Source: Citrus sinensis (Eukaryota; Streptophyta; Magnoliopsida; Sapindales; Rutaceae). Taken from it: a DNA stretch of 64,000 bases. A program made the position numbers and the translations under genes. The notes beneath the pieces are model-generated. The model had not been told where the DNA came from. It ran no database searches and saw only the letters and a program-made list of their open reading frames with translations. Shown here piece after piece: positions 22,918-34,963 of this stretch (position 1 is its first letter; every line of letters starts with the position of its first letter). Location of the stretch: contig NC_068558.1 of assembly GCF_022201045.2 (NCBI RefSeq), positions 45,101,001 through 45,165,000 of the forward strand. Reading direction: 5' to 3'.

Positions 22918-23719
22918 TTTTGGATTGGATTGGGAATCCTGAGGAGTGGGAATCCTAGGATTGGGAGTGTGGAGTGGAAGTGGGAGTAGGTTGTTTACTT
23001 ACACTGGAATGGAAGTATGGATTAGAGATCAGAATCCAATTTATGTGTTTACTTTGTCTTGGATTGGGAGTAAATTGTTTCAAATTATAATTTTATCCTT
23101 ATTTAAAGAATTATAGTTTTTAATTACAAAACTAATAAAAAATAGATTTAATGAATAATATTTATTTTATTATATTTGTAAATTTATTATAATTATTAAT
23201 ATTCTTAATTATGAACAATAAATTATTAATTTTAATACAAAATGAAACCTTATTTTATTTTATTTAATATAATTATATTAAATTTATTATTATATAAAAT
23301 AATAATATAATATTATTTAGTACAAAATTAATATTTTCTTAGAATAAACTATTTATTATTATTAATATTAAATAAATATAATACTATTATTTTTAAAATA
23401 AATATAATAATATTACATTTATTAATTCTCTATTAATATAATAATATTATTTTAAAATAATTTTAACTTAGAATCAATGCAAATTATTATTTAGTTAAAT
23501 ATAATATTATTATTCAAATAAATATAATAATATTTATTTTATTTTATTAATTATAAAATATTAAATTAAATTAAATAAAAAAAATAAAAGGGTAAAAAAG
23601 GGAGATTCCCACTCCCACCTCCCCCAATGGGAGTCCCACTCCCACTCCCCACTCCAAAAATGGGTGGGGCCCACGGAGTGGGATTCCCACTCCCTTCCCA
23701 TTTAGATGAAGTAAACGCT
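22918..23719. mobile_element. Inverted-repeat element with GGGAATCC-rich arms, about 800 bp
   Basis: AGCGTTTACTT at 22,918 is mirrored by AAGTAAACGCT ending at 23,719. Both arms are rich in GGGAGTGGGAATCC-type sequence and its complement (GGATTCCCACTCCC), around a ~450-bp core that is nearly pure A/T. This GC-armed, AT-cored design fits a non-autonomous DNA transposon. I could not find an unambiguous target duplication. Confidence 0.6.
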
Positions 23720-24164
23720 GGAGTGAGAGGAATCCACACATATGGTGAAGTAGTTGTACCCTTTGTTTTTATTCAATTGTACATGTAGTTTAAAACGAAG
23801 ATTTTGAAGAAAAAAATGAAATTGGTCATATTATTTGGTCAAGAGTAGAAAATGTATATCTTTTGCAATTATTTGGTGGAAAACTCATATGGTTTACAAC
23901 TACTAGGCGAAAAATTGATACCATTTACAATTAACACATGAAAAATGGATTTTTTTTTTTTTTTGGTAATGGATATGGAGTCATTATACTAAATGATAAT
24001 ACTACCCTCCTGATATCGTCAAATGTTCATCTCTAATAACAAAAAAGTAAACAGACGATACAATATATATAATATTTGTAAAATTAAAATTAAAATATTT
24101 GTAATATTTTTTTATAATTGAGTAATCTTTGGGTAGACTGCTCATGATTTCTTTTTTATTATAT

Positions 24165-26137
24165 GGGTTCCTCTATGATGCTGTAATTTTTTTACAGCAT
24201 CAATAATGTTTTTAATTGTGTACCATTGGATTTAATCAATGGTACACAATATTTGTACTAAAAAAATTAAAAAATAATGGTAAATGGTTAACAAACGTGT
24301 AAGGGGTGGAGAATTTTGTAAAATAACTATGACCATCCTTAGAGTTTGAAACAATTTCACTTAAATAACATATTTTATTTAAAATTATTTTTCAATCCTC
24401 CTTTAAATTTGAAATGTGATAATCTTTTTTTAAATAAATCTTCCAAAATCTATTACCATTAAGTATAAAATATAATGATAGGTTATTTAACACAAATCAA
24501 ATAAATAAGTTGCAATTGAAAATTTTATATATGATATAATAGTAATAAATAACATAACTAAGTACATATACTTAAGTAAATATCATAGTTAAATCAATAA
24601 ACTCATTGTTGAGATTGCTTGTAACATAAAAATTACTTGATCACACATGTTTTAATAAAATTTAATATCGTATATTAAAATACTCATTATTTTATATAAT
24701 ATTAAGGGTCATTGTATAATTGATCATGAAGTATGTCTTATTTTTAACACCCATTTAACATACTTATTCTCTTAACTTTATATTTATCTTACAATTAATA
24801 TCCTTACATGATAGGAATTTTATGTTTTATAAGCCTATATATTTTCATTTTAATTTCAAATATCACTTTGTTAATTTCACAAAAATTAAATCTAATATAT
24901 ATTCCTAATGAGCTTTAGTTTATGAACCGTGAAAGATTATTTTATTGATATCCTTAGATTGTAATTATAAAATTTTATGTTATTAAGAATTATTACTTTT
25001 GTTATGATAATTAATAGTGACAATAAATAAAATATTGCCTCCAATAATATTTACGTTGGAAAAAAAAGTGAAGAATATCATGTATATTTTTAGATTTTTA
25101 TTGACATGGTAGGAAATTATCTCAGCCTTATAAAATTTAACTTTTACAAGTTTGTTTTCATTTTATTTTCAAATGTCACTTTGTTAATTTCATAAAAGTT
25201 AAATCTAACACATATTCCTAATTAACTTTAGTTTATGAATCATGAAAGATAATTTTATTGTTATTCTTTGATAGTAATTATAAATTTTTTATGCTACGAA
25301 AAGTCATTACTTTTATTATGATAATAAATAGTGACAATAAATAAAATATTACATCAAATAATATTTAATGGACAAAATGAGGAAAAAAAATCATTGTATG
25401 TTTTTATATTTCCATTATAGAGATATGGTTTGGAATACTTTAACTTAAAATTTTGGCACAATATTTTTGACCCACTAATATCTCATAATCTAATGGTTGA
25501 TATTGAAAGTCAAAGCAACATTTCATAATGTTATATCCTTCACCATTGAATTGCATGAAATAAATAGTTTAATTTTTTAATAAAAAATTAAATCATAATA
25601 TTTCTCACTCTATAGACTATAGTTATATAGACATATATATTTTTCAATAATAATTGGTGAATAAAATATTTCTCATTTGTTGTGACTCATATAGTATTAT
25701 TAATAAAACACATATAAAATAGTTAATTTATTGCAATGCTTTATATTATCATTATTGTTTAGGTATTAATGGTTTGTAATTAAATTCATACAATACAAAT
25801 TATTACAAGACTTTGTGTTAAATAACCTACTTGATAATATATTTTATACTTAATGGTAACTGATTTTGAAAGATTTCTTTAAAAGAGATTATCATATTAC
25901 AAATTTAAAGGAGGGCTGAAAAGTAATTTTAAATAAATATATTATTTAAGTGAAATTATTTCAAACTCTAAGGGTGGTCACAATTATTTTACAAAAATTA
26001 TCCACCCACTTGAACGGTTATCATTATTTTTAAATTTTTTTTAGTACAAATATTATATACCATTAATTAAATCTAATGGTTCACAATTAATACATTATTG
26101 ATGCTGTAAAAAACTTTACAGCATCATAGAGGAACCC
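24165..26137. mobile_element. Long-TIR MULE-like element, 1,973 bp, with an internal tandem duplication
   Basis: The ends are GGGTTCCTCTATGATGCTG and its reverse complement, directly flanked by the exact 9-bp repeat TTATTATAT (24,156-24,164 and 26,138-26,146). The inverted repeats extend about 330 bases inward, to TTATTTAACACAAA on the left and TTTGTGTTAAATAA on the right. Each carries a subterminal palindrome, GATGCTGTAA facing TTACAGCATC. There is no transposase frame, so it is non-autonomous. The core holds two ~290-bp direct copies. The right end lies 321 bases before the LPA1 start codon. Confidence 0.87.
24810..25400. repeat. Internal direct duplication, about 2 x 290 bp, within the MULE-like element
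   Basis: Copy 1 (about 24,810-25,100) and copy 2 (about 25,105-25,400) share CACTTTGTTAATTTCA, CATATTCCTAAT, CTTTAGTTTATGAA and AATAGTGACAATAAATAAAA in the same order, with scattered differences. The duplication lies between the inverted repeats. Confidence 0.82.
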
Positions 26138-26458
26138 TTATTATATTTATTTTTATTTAAAAAAATTCTGGTCTGGAGGATAGATAGGATGTAATGAGGT
26201 GTAGTACTATGCTAGTGTGTGGCTTGGCTCATTGGATAAGATTTAGCCACGTAGGTCACTCAGTAACAGTCTCGGCTCTCGCATTCTACCATGGGCTGCG
26301 AAGAGCCCATTACTTAAATTCATGGGTTTTGGATTTGTTCAGCTTACAAACTGTATTAACCGTCTCCAGAAGCCACGGCGTCGTTTGGCAGAGATGGAAA
26401 TGGGATAAACTAACTGTGCGTATTTTGCTGGAAAAGATTTAGGTGGGAATCGATCTGA

Positions 26459-29400
26459 ATGGCTGTGGCTGCTCTGGTAAGCCAGCAACCGCTCTGCTTC
26501 TCAAATTCAATAGCAACAGGAAGAACAAGACACAAACCATGGCTCCCCACAAAAACTATCATTTTAAATCCTCAAAAGAAGGCTCATCTCTGTCCCATCT
26601 CCTGCTCTTCTTCTTCTTCTTCTTCTTCTTCTTCTACTTCTCAGTCTCCAGAAACCAATGCGGAGACAGCGGAGTCTTGTGTCAATCTGGGCCTCTCACT
26701 ATTCTCCAAAGGACGGGTATTTTTTTCTTTTATATCTATCTCTGATCACTGGAGCCATTTTCTTTTGTTTAGTTTCGTAAATTTTGGATTGTAATCGTGC
26801 TTTTGTTTTTGTTTACTTTAATTTTACTGATGATTTTTATTTTTGTTGCTCAATTTAATTATATTTTGCAGCGTGAAAGAAATGGGCATTTTTATCTTTA
26901 CACGATGGAAGTATTGTAAATTGTATTGAAGGAGCAAACAGTTTTTTTTCCCCCACCTTCTTGGAAAGATAAAATTGTAGGCTATTTTTTCATGATTGAG
27001 TCGATGGTACTTTTCCCTTACCATCACCACTGTGCTTTCATTGTCGTGCAAGTACTCCCTGTGAGTGAAATCCAGCTTTAAGATGTGAATGACCTAAGCT
27101 AATCAATAATCATTAATGCATAATCAAATTATAATGGTACAATTACTAGCCAAAGTAATATTTGGTTCTTAAACCGAATTTTCCCTCACAGTTGTTACAT
27201 TTCTTTGATCATATTGTTCAACACACGCGACATTCTGCAGTGTCAGCAACATCTTGTCTTGCATCACTGTGTGTAAAACTGTTTAACTATTTGTTTATCA
27301 ATCACATGTAATGTTTGTTGTATCATTTATATAAATTTATTATCATGTGCTTAAATTTTTCAGGTTAAAGATGCCTTAGTTCAATTTGACACAGCACTCA
27401 GTCTAGATCCCAACCCTGTGGAGGCCCAAGCTGCCCTATATAACAAAGCTTGTTGTCATGCGTACTGGTAGGAAGTCCAACCTCCAGGCTTTTCAGTTTC
27501 CTCTTTTTTTTTTTTTTTTTTTAAACTTTGTGTCATGATAGATTGCCATTGAATTTTTTGTTTCTTTTTATCTCAAAACAACTCAATTGCTGCAAATTGA
27601 CCGATAAAATCTCTTCATGGTAAAATGAGTTACACTGGTTGCTCTCTACAGACACGTGACTGTCAGCGTAAAGGTCTGTCAAAACTAGTGCTTCCTTTAA
27701 ATGGAGTGTGTTTTTCTTAGAACTCAAACATAGATAGTTTATTTCAAGAAAGGCATTCAATGAGTCAAAAATTACACAAGTGTCCGTACAAATTTTATCT
27801 CATATTCAAAATAAAAGAATTTTATGATCTGATTTAAAGCCAATAAATCTTCCAAGTTTCAGTAGTAAATTGCCAATAGCTTAGTTAAATTTTGCTTCCT
27901 TCACTTTGTTTGTTTTACATGAATGAAGCTTATTCAGTAATTTTATCCCTACTGCTGTCTAGATGAGGGATTTTAATTTCAGTGTTCATTTTTCTGAAGT
28001 GGGGAAGGAAAGAAAGCTGCTGATTGTCTGCGTACTGCTTTGAGAGACTACAATCTTAAATTCGGCACAATTCTTAATGATCCCGACTTGGCCTCCTTTA
28101 GAGCTTTGCCTGAATTCAAGGAATTGCAGGAAGAGGTTTATCTCTCTATTTTGCTGTTTTATATCAATTTTCCACTTCACAAGCTAAATTAGCTATAGAG
28201 TGCAACTTTCTCCATAGAGTTAAATGTTGCTCCTCATTTGCATCATTCTTTTAATCTCTCGTAACATGAAAGTGACAGGATCTGTGAAAGGTCATTTCTT
28301 TCACTTTCTGCTAATAAATATTTTAACTCAAAACTATTTGTTATGCCTACAGGCCAGGCTGGGTGGGGAAGACATAGGCTACAGTTTCCGAAGAGATCTG
28401 AAACTCATCGGTGAAGTCCAGGCACCATTTCGTGGCGTACGGAGATTCTTTTCTGTGGCACTCTCAGCTGCTGCAGGAATATCCTTATTCTTTACTGTAC
28501 CCAGGCTACTTCGTGCAATCGAAGGTGGTGACGATGCCCCTGATCTCATAGAAACTGCTGAAAATTTAGCCATTAATATCGGAGGTAAACCAAGACAGTC
28601 AGCTTGACCTTTCATATATTTTGCAAGTGGACTTTTCCCTTTATGATGAGTAAGACTTCAATGATACATCAGAACTTTATAACCGGATATTGTGGGTGAC
28701 TAAGCTTTTGAATCAGCAATCTGCAGGTATCATTGTTTTTATCACATTATTCTTATGGGACAACAAGAAAGAGGAGGAACAACTTGCTCAAATATCCCGA
28801 GATGAAACTCTTTCAAGGTTGCCACTGCGCCTCTCTACCAATCGGATTGTTGAGCTGGTGCAGTTGCGAGGCACAGTTAGGCCGGTTAGTACAAACATAT
28901 TTTTTCAGCTCATATTGTTGTTATTAAATGCTTCTGCTCTATAATTGGAAACCTTAAACGTTGACACTGTAAATTAGCATGTTTGCATTTTTGTCATGGA
29001 AGCGTCACCTAATTACAGAGTTTCCAGCTATTCAGAATATTGCTTCATTAACCATTTACAGTAAGGGAATAATCACTCGTGCAATGTGATGATTACACAT
29101 ACATCCATTCTTTTGTTTGTGGATACATGCTCATCTATGAACAAATGGACATGTGATTTTCTGAGAAAAATTTCTAAATGCCCGTCAACAAATTTAATTA
29201 GAATCAGACTTCTTTTACCAGCTGCTTATATTGTTCCTCTGGCAATTTGGAAGCATTTCAGTAAACTGCTGCATATCTCAGAAACAAATATAATTTTTCA
29301 TAACAGTTACCTATAATATTCTATTTGTTTTCTTTTCCGTCTCTTGGTTAAGTTTCATAAAACTGCATCTTTTATGTAACTTTGAGGTTTGGACTAGGTT

Positions 29401-30830
29401 ATCTTGGCAGGGCGAAAGGAGACTGTTTCCTTGGCTATACAGAAGGCAGAGAGGTTCCGAACTGATCTCCTTAGACGAGGTGTTCTTCTAGTTCCTGTGA
29501 TCTGGGGTGAAGGTAGGGCACCACAAGTAGAGAAAAAAGGCTTTGGTCTGGCTCCAAAAGCAGCAGCTGCTCTTCCTTCTATTGGGGTATGAATACAAAG
29601 GTTGTTATCAGCAATTATCTTGTGAGCAATATTATAGTTGCCCTCCTTGACACTGTATCCAATGACATTTTGGTAGGAAGATTTTGAGAAACGAGCTCAG
29701 TCTATAACTGCCAAATCAAAGTTGAAATCCGAAATTCGATTTAAAGCGGAGGTGGTGTCACCCAGTGAATGGGAAAGGTTAGATTCCACTTGTTCAGAAG
29801 TTTGTTTTCCATTTTGTTGGTAAAGTTACACCTCTATAATATATTAAACATAAATTTTTACCTCTTTGTTTGCCCTTCATTTGCCTTTAATGGAATGAAA
29901 CGTCACATTCAATCTATGACAATTGTTGTGAACTATTTATCTCCCTTTTAGTTTTTTAATGACTCAAATGTGCTATTATTATTCCTCATTTGAGCTCTGA
30001 TATCTTCTGAATGAAAAATCTGTACTTATTCAGATGGATAAGAGATCAGCAGAAGTCTGAAGGAGTTACCCCTGGAGAAGATGTCTACATAATATTGCGT
30101 TTAGATGGTCGTGTTCGGAGATCTGGGAAAGTAAGTGGATATGGTAAAGATTTTGTGCTTACTTATAATTGAACAGAAATAGCTTCGATTAGCAGGTGCT
30201 TAAGGAATTTTTGGTAGTTTAAAGGTTTGGTACAATAAACCACCAATTTTTGTTGTTGTGGTTTGCGGAAAAAACATATAGATTGAGATTTTGGATTCCT
30301 ATTTAACACTAGCAAAATCCTGATCAGTTGAGGGTTCCTTTTCCTGTTCCATTCACCGGTCACCAATTCAGTTCATTTGATTTTCATAGAAGCTGCTGTT
30401 TGAATCCACATTCTATGATTCTTTGTTGTCACTTATCAGTAATTAGAATCTCTGTGTTCTTGGGTGGTAGTTAATTCAACCAGTAAAACCTCTTGTGGTA
30501 CAAGAGGTCTGGGGTTTAAAACCCTGCACACATGAGAATGAGTATCTCAGCATTCTGCTCTGTTTATCCTGAGGGGTTTAAGTTGAAAACAAAGAGTGCT
30601 TAGTTTGTTCTATCTACAATGTTCATCTAAAGTGACGTATACGTAATGTGACAAACTCTACATCCAACCCAAGAGACTTCTAAAAATTGATTTTGATGAG
30701 GTCTTGTACATTTTTCTATATCAAGTTGGTGTAACAACCTCTCGTATTTGTGTAGGGCATGCCCGACTGGCAACAAATTGTGCAGGAGCTGCCACCAATG
30801 GAAGCATTGCTAAGCAAGCTAGAAAGATAA
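26459..30830 (+). CDS. LPA1: LPA1, low PSII accumulation 1 (TPR protein for photosystem II assembly)
   Basis: Nine GT-AG exons join in frame to 449 residues (Arabidopsis LPA1 is about 453): 26,459-26,716; 27,364-27,467; 28,000-28,135; 28,353-28,584; 28,727-28,884; 29,398-29,586; 29,677-29,777; 30,034-30,130; 30,756-30,830. LPA1 is a thylakoid membrane protein that helps D1 integrate during PSII assembly. Residues 1 to about 60 form a Ser-rich chloroplast transit peptide, partly encoded by a (TTC)n run. A TPR-like region at about 72-140 has SCVNLGLSLFSKGRVKDALV and AALYNKACCHAY. Two membrane segments follow: SVALSAAAGISLFFTV (about 200-215) and IIVFITLFLW (245-254). The stromal C-terminal part ends PPMEALLSKLER. 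The identification rests on domain order and remembered family sequence. Confidence 0.93.
26608..26640. repeat. (TTC)n tract coding the LPA1 serine run
   Basis: About ten CTT/TTC units lie within the transit-peptide coding region. Read in the LPA1 frame they give a run of serines, so length changes would alter only the transit peptide. Confidence 0.75.
30460..30640. mobile_element. Possible tRNA-derived SINE remnant in LPA1 intron 8
   Basis: The stretch has GGTGGTAGTTAATTCAACCAG, then CCTCTTGTGGTACAAGAGGTC, then GGGGTTTAAAACCCTGC. The last part resembles a degenerate pol III B box (GGTTCGAATCC type). The CTCTTGTGGTACAAGAGG stem recalls Au-type plant SINEs. The 3' end is unclear and no target duplication was found. 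Confidence 0.45.
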
Positions 30831-33581
30831 AGAACTCTTTGTTCACCAACTTGAGAGGATTATGAATGAAAACTAGCACCATTCTCTTTAAATATCTTTG
30901 GTGCCCCCCATATGATCGTCTTCTTTGTATAAACCGGCCTCCATGAGAAGATAGATCGTCCTCTTACTCCTACACACTCTTGAAGATTCTTCATCCATTA
31001 TTTGGAGATGTATCTTCGCTTTGTAAATTTTGAATAGAAAATGAAATGAATGGGGTGGCATTTAAAATTTGAAATTTGAAATGCAGTGCTCGCTTTGCAG
31101 CTGTTTTTCGCGAAACCGTTTAAACAATTCCGCAGATTCTTTTTTCTTTTTTTCCCCTTCGGACTTGGTGCGACTGATTTGATTGTAAAGTCATTGCTCT
31201 TGGTTATTTATTTTGGAGAAAAAGTATTTTTCAGCTTTAGGTTTTGAAGCAATAACTTATTTTATCTTTATTATTCAAATAATGATTTATTTTATTTTTT
31301 TAGTTCAAAATACTTTTTTGTTAATTTATCGTAAGTTTACTGTATAATTTTTTGAGAATAAAATAGAATTTTTAATTAAGGACATACATACTATTTTTAA
31401 AATAAAATTATCAAACACAATTAAATAATATTGGACTTTTTGCAAAAATTTAAAATTTAAGGATAACCTAATAAATAAATAATAATAATATTAAATAATA
31501 TGCAAAACATATATTTAGGACAAAATAAAGAGAAAAAACATAGATTTCATAAGTATTAGAGTGAGTTTTTTTTTTGTCTTTTTTGTCTTTTAACTTCTTT
31601 ATGACTTTAATACAACCAAGATAAATAAATAAATAATCAATCAATATTATTATTTTACCAAAAATAAACACAGTTTCATTAACTTAAAAAGCACACACTA
31701 AAAACACGATACAAATGTAATATATTACAGAATAAAATATATTGTACCTTTTATCTTTTAGTTTATCCCAAATTTTAATATGGTCAGTAATCCCTTATTA
31801 AATTATTGTTGTTGTTGTTGTTGTTGTTGTTACTACTACCACTACTACTGCTATTATTATGAAATTCAGTTGATTTCATTAAAGAAATTCAATGAACACA
31901 CACACACACATTGATTATTTTTTAGTGTTATCTTTATTTTATTAAGTTATTCTTGAGTTTTAAATATTTGTAGAAAATCAACGGTTATTTAATTGTTCTT
32001 GAGATTTTCATTTTAAAATAGTTTGTAATTATTTAATTGAAAATCTTATTTTACCCTAATAAATTACATAGTAAACTAATTATAAATTAACGTTAGAGCG
32101 TTTTGAATTATTATTTAAAAATTAATAATAATATTAATTATTATTTAAAAAATAAAGATGAATTGGATTATTTCATGAAACTCTAAAAGTGAAAAGAGGT
32201 GAGGTTTTTACCGATATAATGCTATTAGGCCGTGGTGACCCAACTGCTGCACCACATTTTTTTTAATAATTTATTTTGGTTCCTTGAAGGCTGCACTGTT
32301 TTGGGAATTTAACTCAGTTTCTCTAGCTATTTTAATACAGAGTCATACAGTCAGTAGAATAAAGAAAGAAAAATGACTTATATTTTATGTTTATATCGGT
32401 GTTGGGGTTAGTCCATATCCACATCAGCTGAAGCCTGAAGGTGAGGAAAGTAGGGAATAAGACTATAGACTAATAATGTAATTAAAGTCATAACCCAAGG
32501 ATCCCTGAAGTTATTTTTTTATAAGTTTCTGTATCACAGTGATTTATACAACCTATGCTATCAACGTGAGATATCAAAACTGGCTTAATCTGACCATCTT
32601 TTATAGGATACATGATATACAAATAAAAATATGAATAGCTGGATCCTACATGAAAAGTAGTGAGATATTGAGAATTGAAGGAGCCAAGATGGTGAATTAG
32701 ATCGAATTGGATCTTGAGACACATGCACTTGCTTCTATAATTACGATAGGACTACCGAACCAACCATATTCCTAAGCTAAAGCACACCTTTCTATTCAGC
32801 AATAAGCATGCATATGCATACCCTCATTCCATTACCATACCATGTCAGCCGATTTTAATATTCATGTAATATCAGGGCCTATTAAATGTTTTGAATATGA
32901 ACGAAGAATGATCATCACAGGTCATGCTTTCATTTTTTTAATGATTTGTATCCCTTTCATAGTAGGTTTCGAAGAGGTCAGACGATGATATAAATTCAAT
33001 TCAAGAATGCGTCCAACTTTCTATTTAGCAATCAGAAGAGCATTTGAACTGGTAAAAGTCGTCAAACTAATCAAGATTTATCTAGAATTAACAGGAGTAC
33101 GAGCACCCACTTTATCACTTAAATTATTGTTTTACTTACTTCAATTCTTGGTTTAGGCTTTCCTTTACTATGATTAATATTTTCATGTCTATTATTGATT
33201 CTTTACTATTGTATTTAGCTTCAACTAGGACAGGTATAAACTGTTGATGGTTGTTGGGCAGGACTTCGAAGAAGAAACACCCATCCTCCTGATACCTCTT
33301 TTATTAGTTTGTCTACATAAGTTTTAATTACAAAATTACCCTACAATTCATGCATACCAACTACAAGGTAGTAAAGTCAACAGTCAGCTAACATGGCATA
33401 TTTTGTAGATATAAAGAAAGCCGATGTCATTGTGTTAACTCAAAGATTAATTTAAGCCAAATTGCCAGCCAGCTTTATCCTTGTCCTGCGTTGAGTTATC
33501 GCATTTATTATGTTATATACGTGCAAAGCAACAATAGCTATATAGAGAGAAAGAAACACAGGAGTGGCAGAAGCAACAGCA
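30831..33581. other. LPA1 3' UTR and RALF upstream spacer
   Basis: The first ~200 bases are the likely LPA1 3' UTR. Microsatellites (TTG)n and (TAC/TAT)n occur at about 31,805-31,860. A TTATATACG and a CTATATAGAG just upstream of the RALF start are possible TATA elements. I see no gene in between. Confidence 0.5.
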
Positions 33582-33932
33582 ATGGCCAAAACTCTTGCTT
33601 TTCTCCTGTGCGTTTACCTGTTCCTCGCTGCTCTGATGATGGACTCATCAACTGTCGTTGACGCGGGTGTCGACCAGAGATTGAGTTGGGTTCCGGCCAA
33701 GGCCCGTTGCCAAGGCTCCATGGCGGAGTGCATGGCCGACGAAGAATTTGGGATGGATAGTGAGATCAACCGGCGCATATTGGCTACTACAAAGTACATA
33801 AGCTATGGAGCGCTGCAGAGGGACTCTGTGCCATGTTCTCAAAGGGGTGCGTCCTACTACAACTGCCACGCAGGCGCACAAGCAAATCCTTACAGTCGTG
33901 GCTGCAGCGCAATTACTCGGTGCCGTAGCTAA
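33582..33932 (+). CDS. RALF: RALF peptide precursor (RALF1/23/33 type)
   Basis: A single exon of 116 residues. The ATG at 33,582 starts a signal peptide (KTLAFLLCVYLFLAALM). An acidic pro-region (MADEEFGMDSEIN) precedes RRILA at residues 64-68, the site where the subtilase S1P cuts RALF precursors. The mature peptide begins ATTKYISYGALQRDSVPC. The YISY motif (72-75) is needed for binding FERONIA-type receptors. Four cysteines at 85, 95, 108 and 114 give the two conserved disulfides, and NPYSRGCSAITRC is the invariant tail. RALF peptides raise apoplastic pH and restrain cell growth. It is the next gene after LPA1, the same pairing I recall for Arabidopsis RALF1 and LPA1. Confidence 0.96.
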   Translation: MAKTLAFLLCVYLFLAALMMDSSTVVDAGVDQRLSWVPAKARCQGSMAECMADEEFGMDSEINRRILATTKYISYGALQRDSVPCSQRGASYYNCHAGAQANPYSRGCSAITRCRS

Positions 33933-34963
33933 GTTTGTCCTTAATTTCCTTCATTCCCTTCTCATTTGTAAGACTGAAAAAAAAAAATGCAATAATAATA
34001 TGATTAAGAGGATTAGTCACGATAGTGAATTTGAATCCCCTATTGAGACGGGTGAATCGGTTTTCCTTTTCATCGTAAAAACTAATAATGTCGATTGTTG
34101 CGGATGCATGCTATGGCTGCTGCATTTGATTTTTCGCTGTGTTTGTTCTGCCTATTACTTTATTTCATGTTACACAGACTTGAAGGAGAATGATGCAAAA
34201 AATATTTTGGGTCTTTGACTATAAAAGAAACAATTTGCTGCTGTTTTTGATTCATAATGCTAAGATAAAGGGACAAAACTGCAGTTTCCAGGTAATCAAA
34301 ATTCAAAACCAATTCGGGAGGCAGGTAGTAAACAAGGAAATCAACCGCGGGTATAGGGGATGAAAATTGCTCTTAAGAAAAATAAGCATCTCGCATTCTT
34401 GTCCGAGAAGAGTTGGCATCTGGTTGAACAAGTATGTTTGGTAAAAGGGTTTTGGCATAAGTTGTCTTCCATTTATGGAACCATCAAAATCTAGGCAGCA
34501 GTTACGGCAAGACAGCAACTTTAGAACATGCAACCTAATTCTATTGGATCGTCCAAGACTTTCTCAAGTTTGGCAAAAGCATCAAAATTCAAGTAGTAAG
34601 CTAAATAAAAAGTTTAGCGTTCAAGAATAGGCGTGTTTCTACCCTTTTCCATCTGAAAAGTATAGCATTTCTGACTTTGGTGACATTGCACTTAAAAACA
34701 CTGACAATACTAGGCATTTCTATGTGACTGAGATGGTCGAAAATAAATGAAAACCATCCTATGTGTCTGCAAGAAAGTAATTACTGACAAATACGAAGTA
34801 GCTGCCCTCAGTTGTCAGTACACAGAAAACCAGAAAATATCAAATACAGAACCAACTAAGCCCACTCATATCAGTATGATCTCTCTCAACCAGAAACACA
34901 AACAAAAAGCTAGCATAGAAACTAAAGCCAGCATTCACTGCACAAGCACACCCTTTTACTATT
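33933..34963. other. RALF 3' flank and HSBP 3' flank
   Basis: No gene is supported. Minor open frames on both strands have no motif. The right part is probably the 3' UTR of the minus-strand HSBP gene. Confidence 0.45.

Noticed and set aside
26209-26300. tRNA gene just upstream of LPA1 (GGCTTGGCTCATTGGATAAG)
   Set aside because: The 5' part resembles a tRNA A box, but no proper anticodon stem, B box or acceptor pairing follows. At most it is a degraded SINE head.
34303-34533. Minus-strand 76-codon frame downstream of RALF
   Set aside because: There are no recognisable domains and no supporting promoter or splice sites. It is probably chance in the 3' flank.
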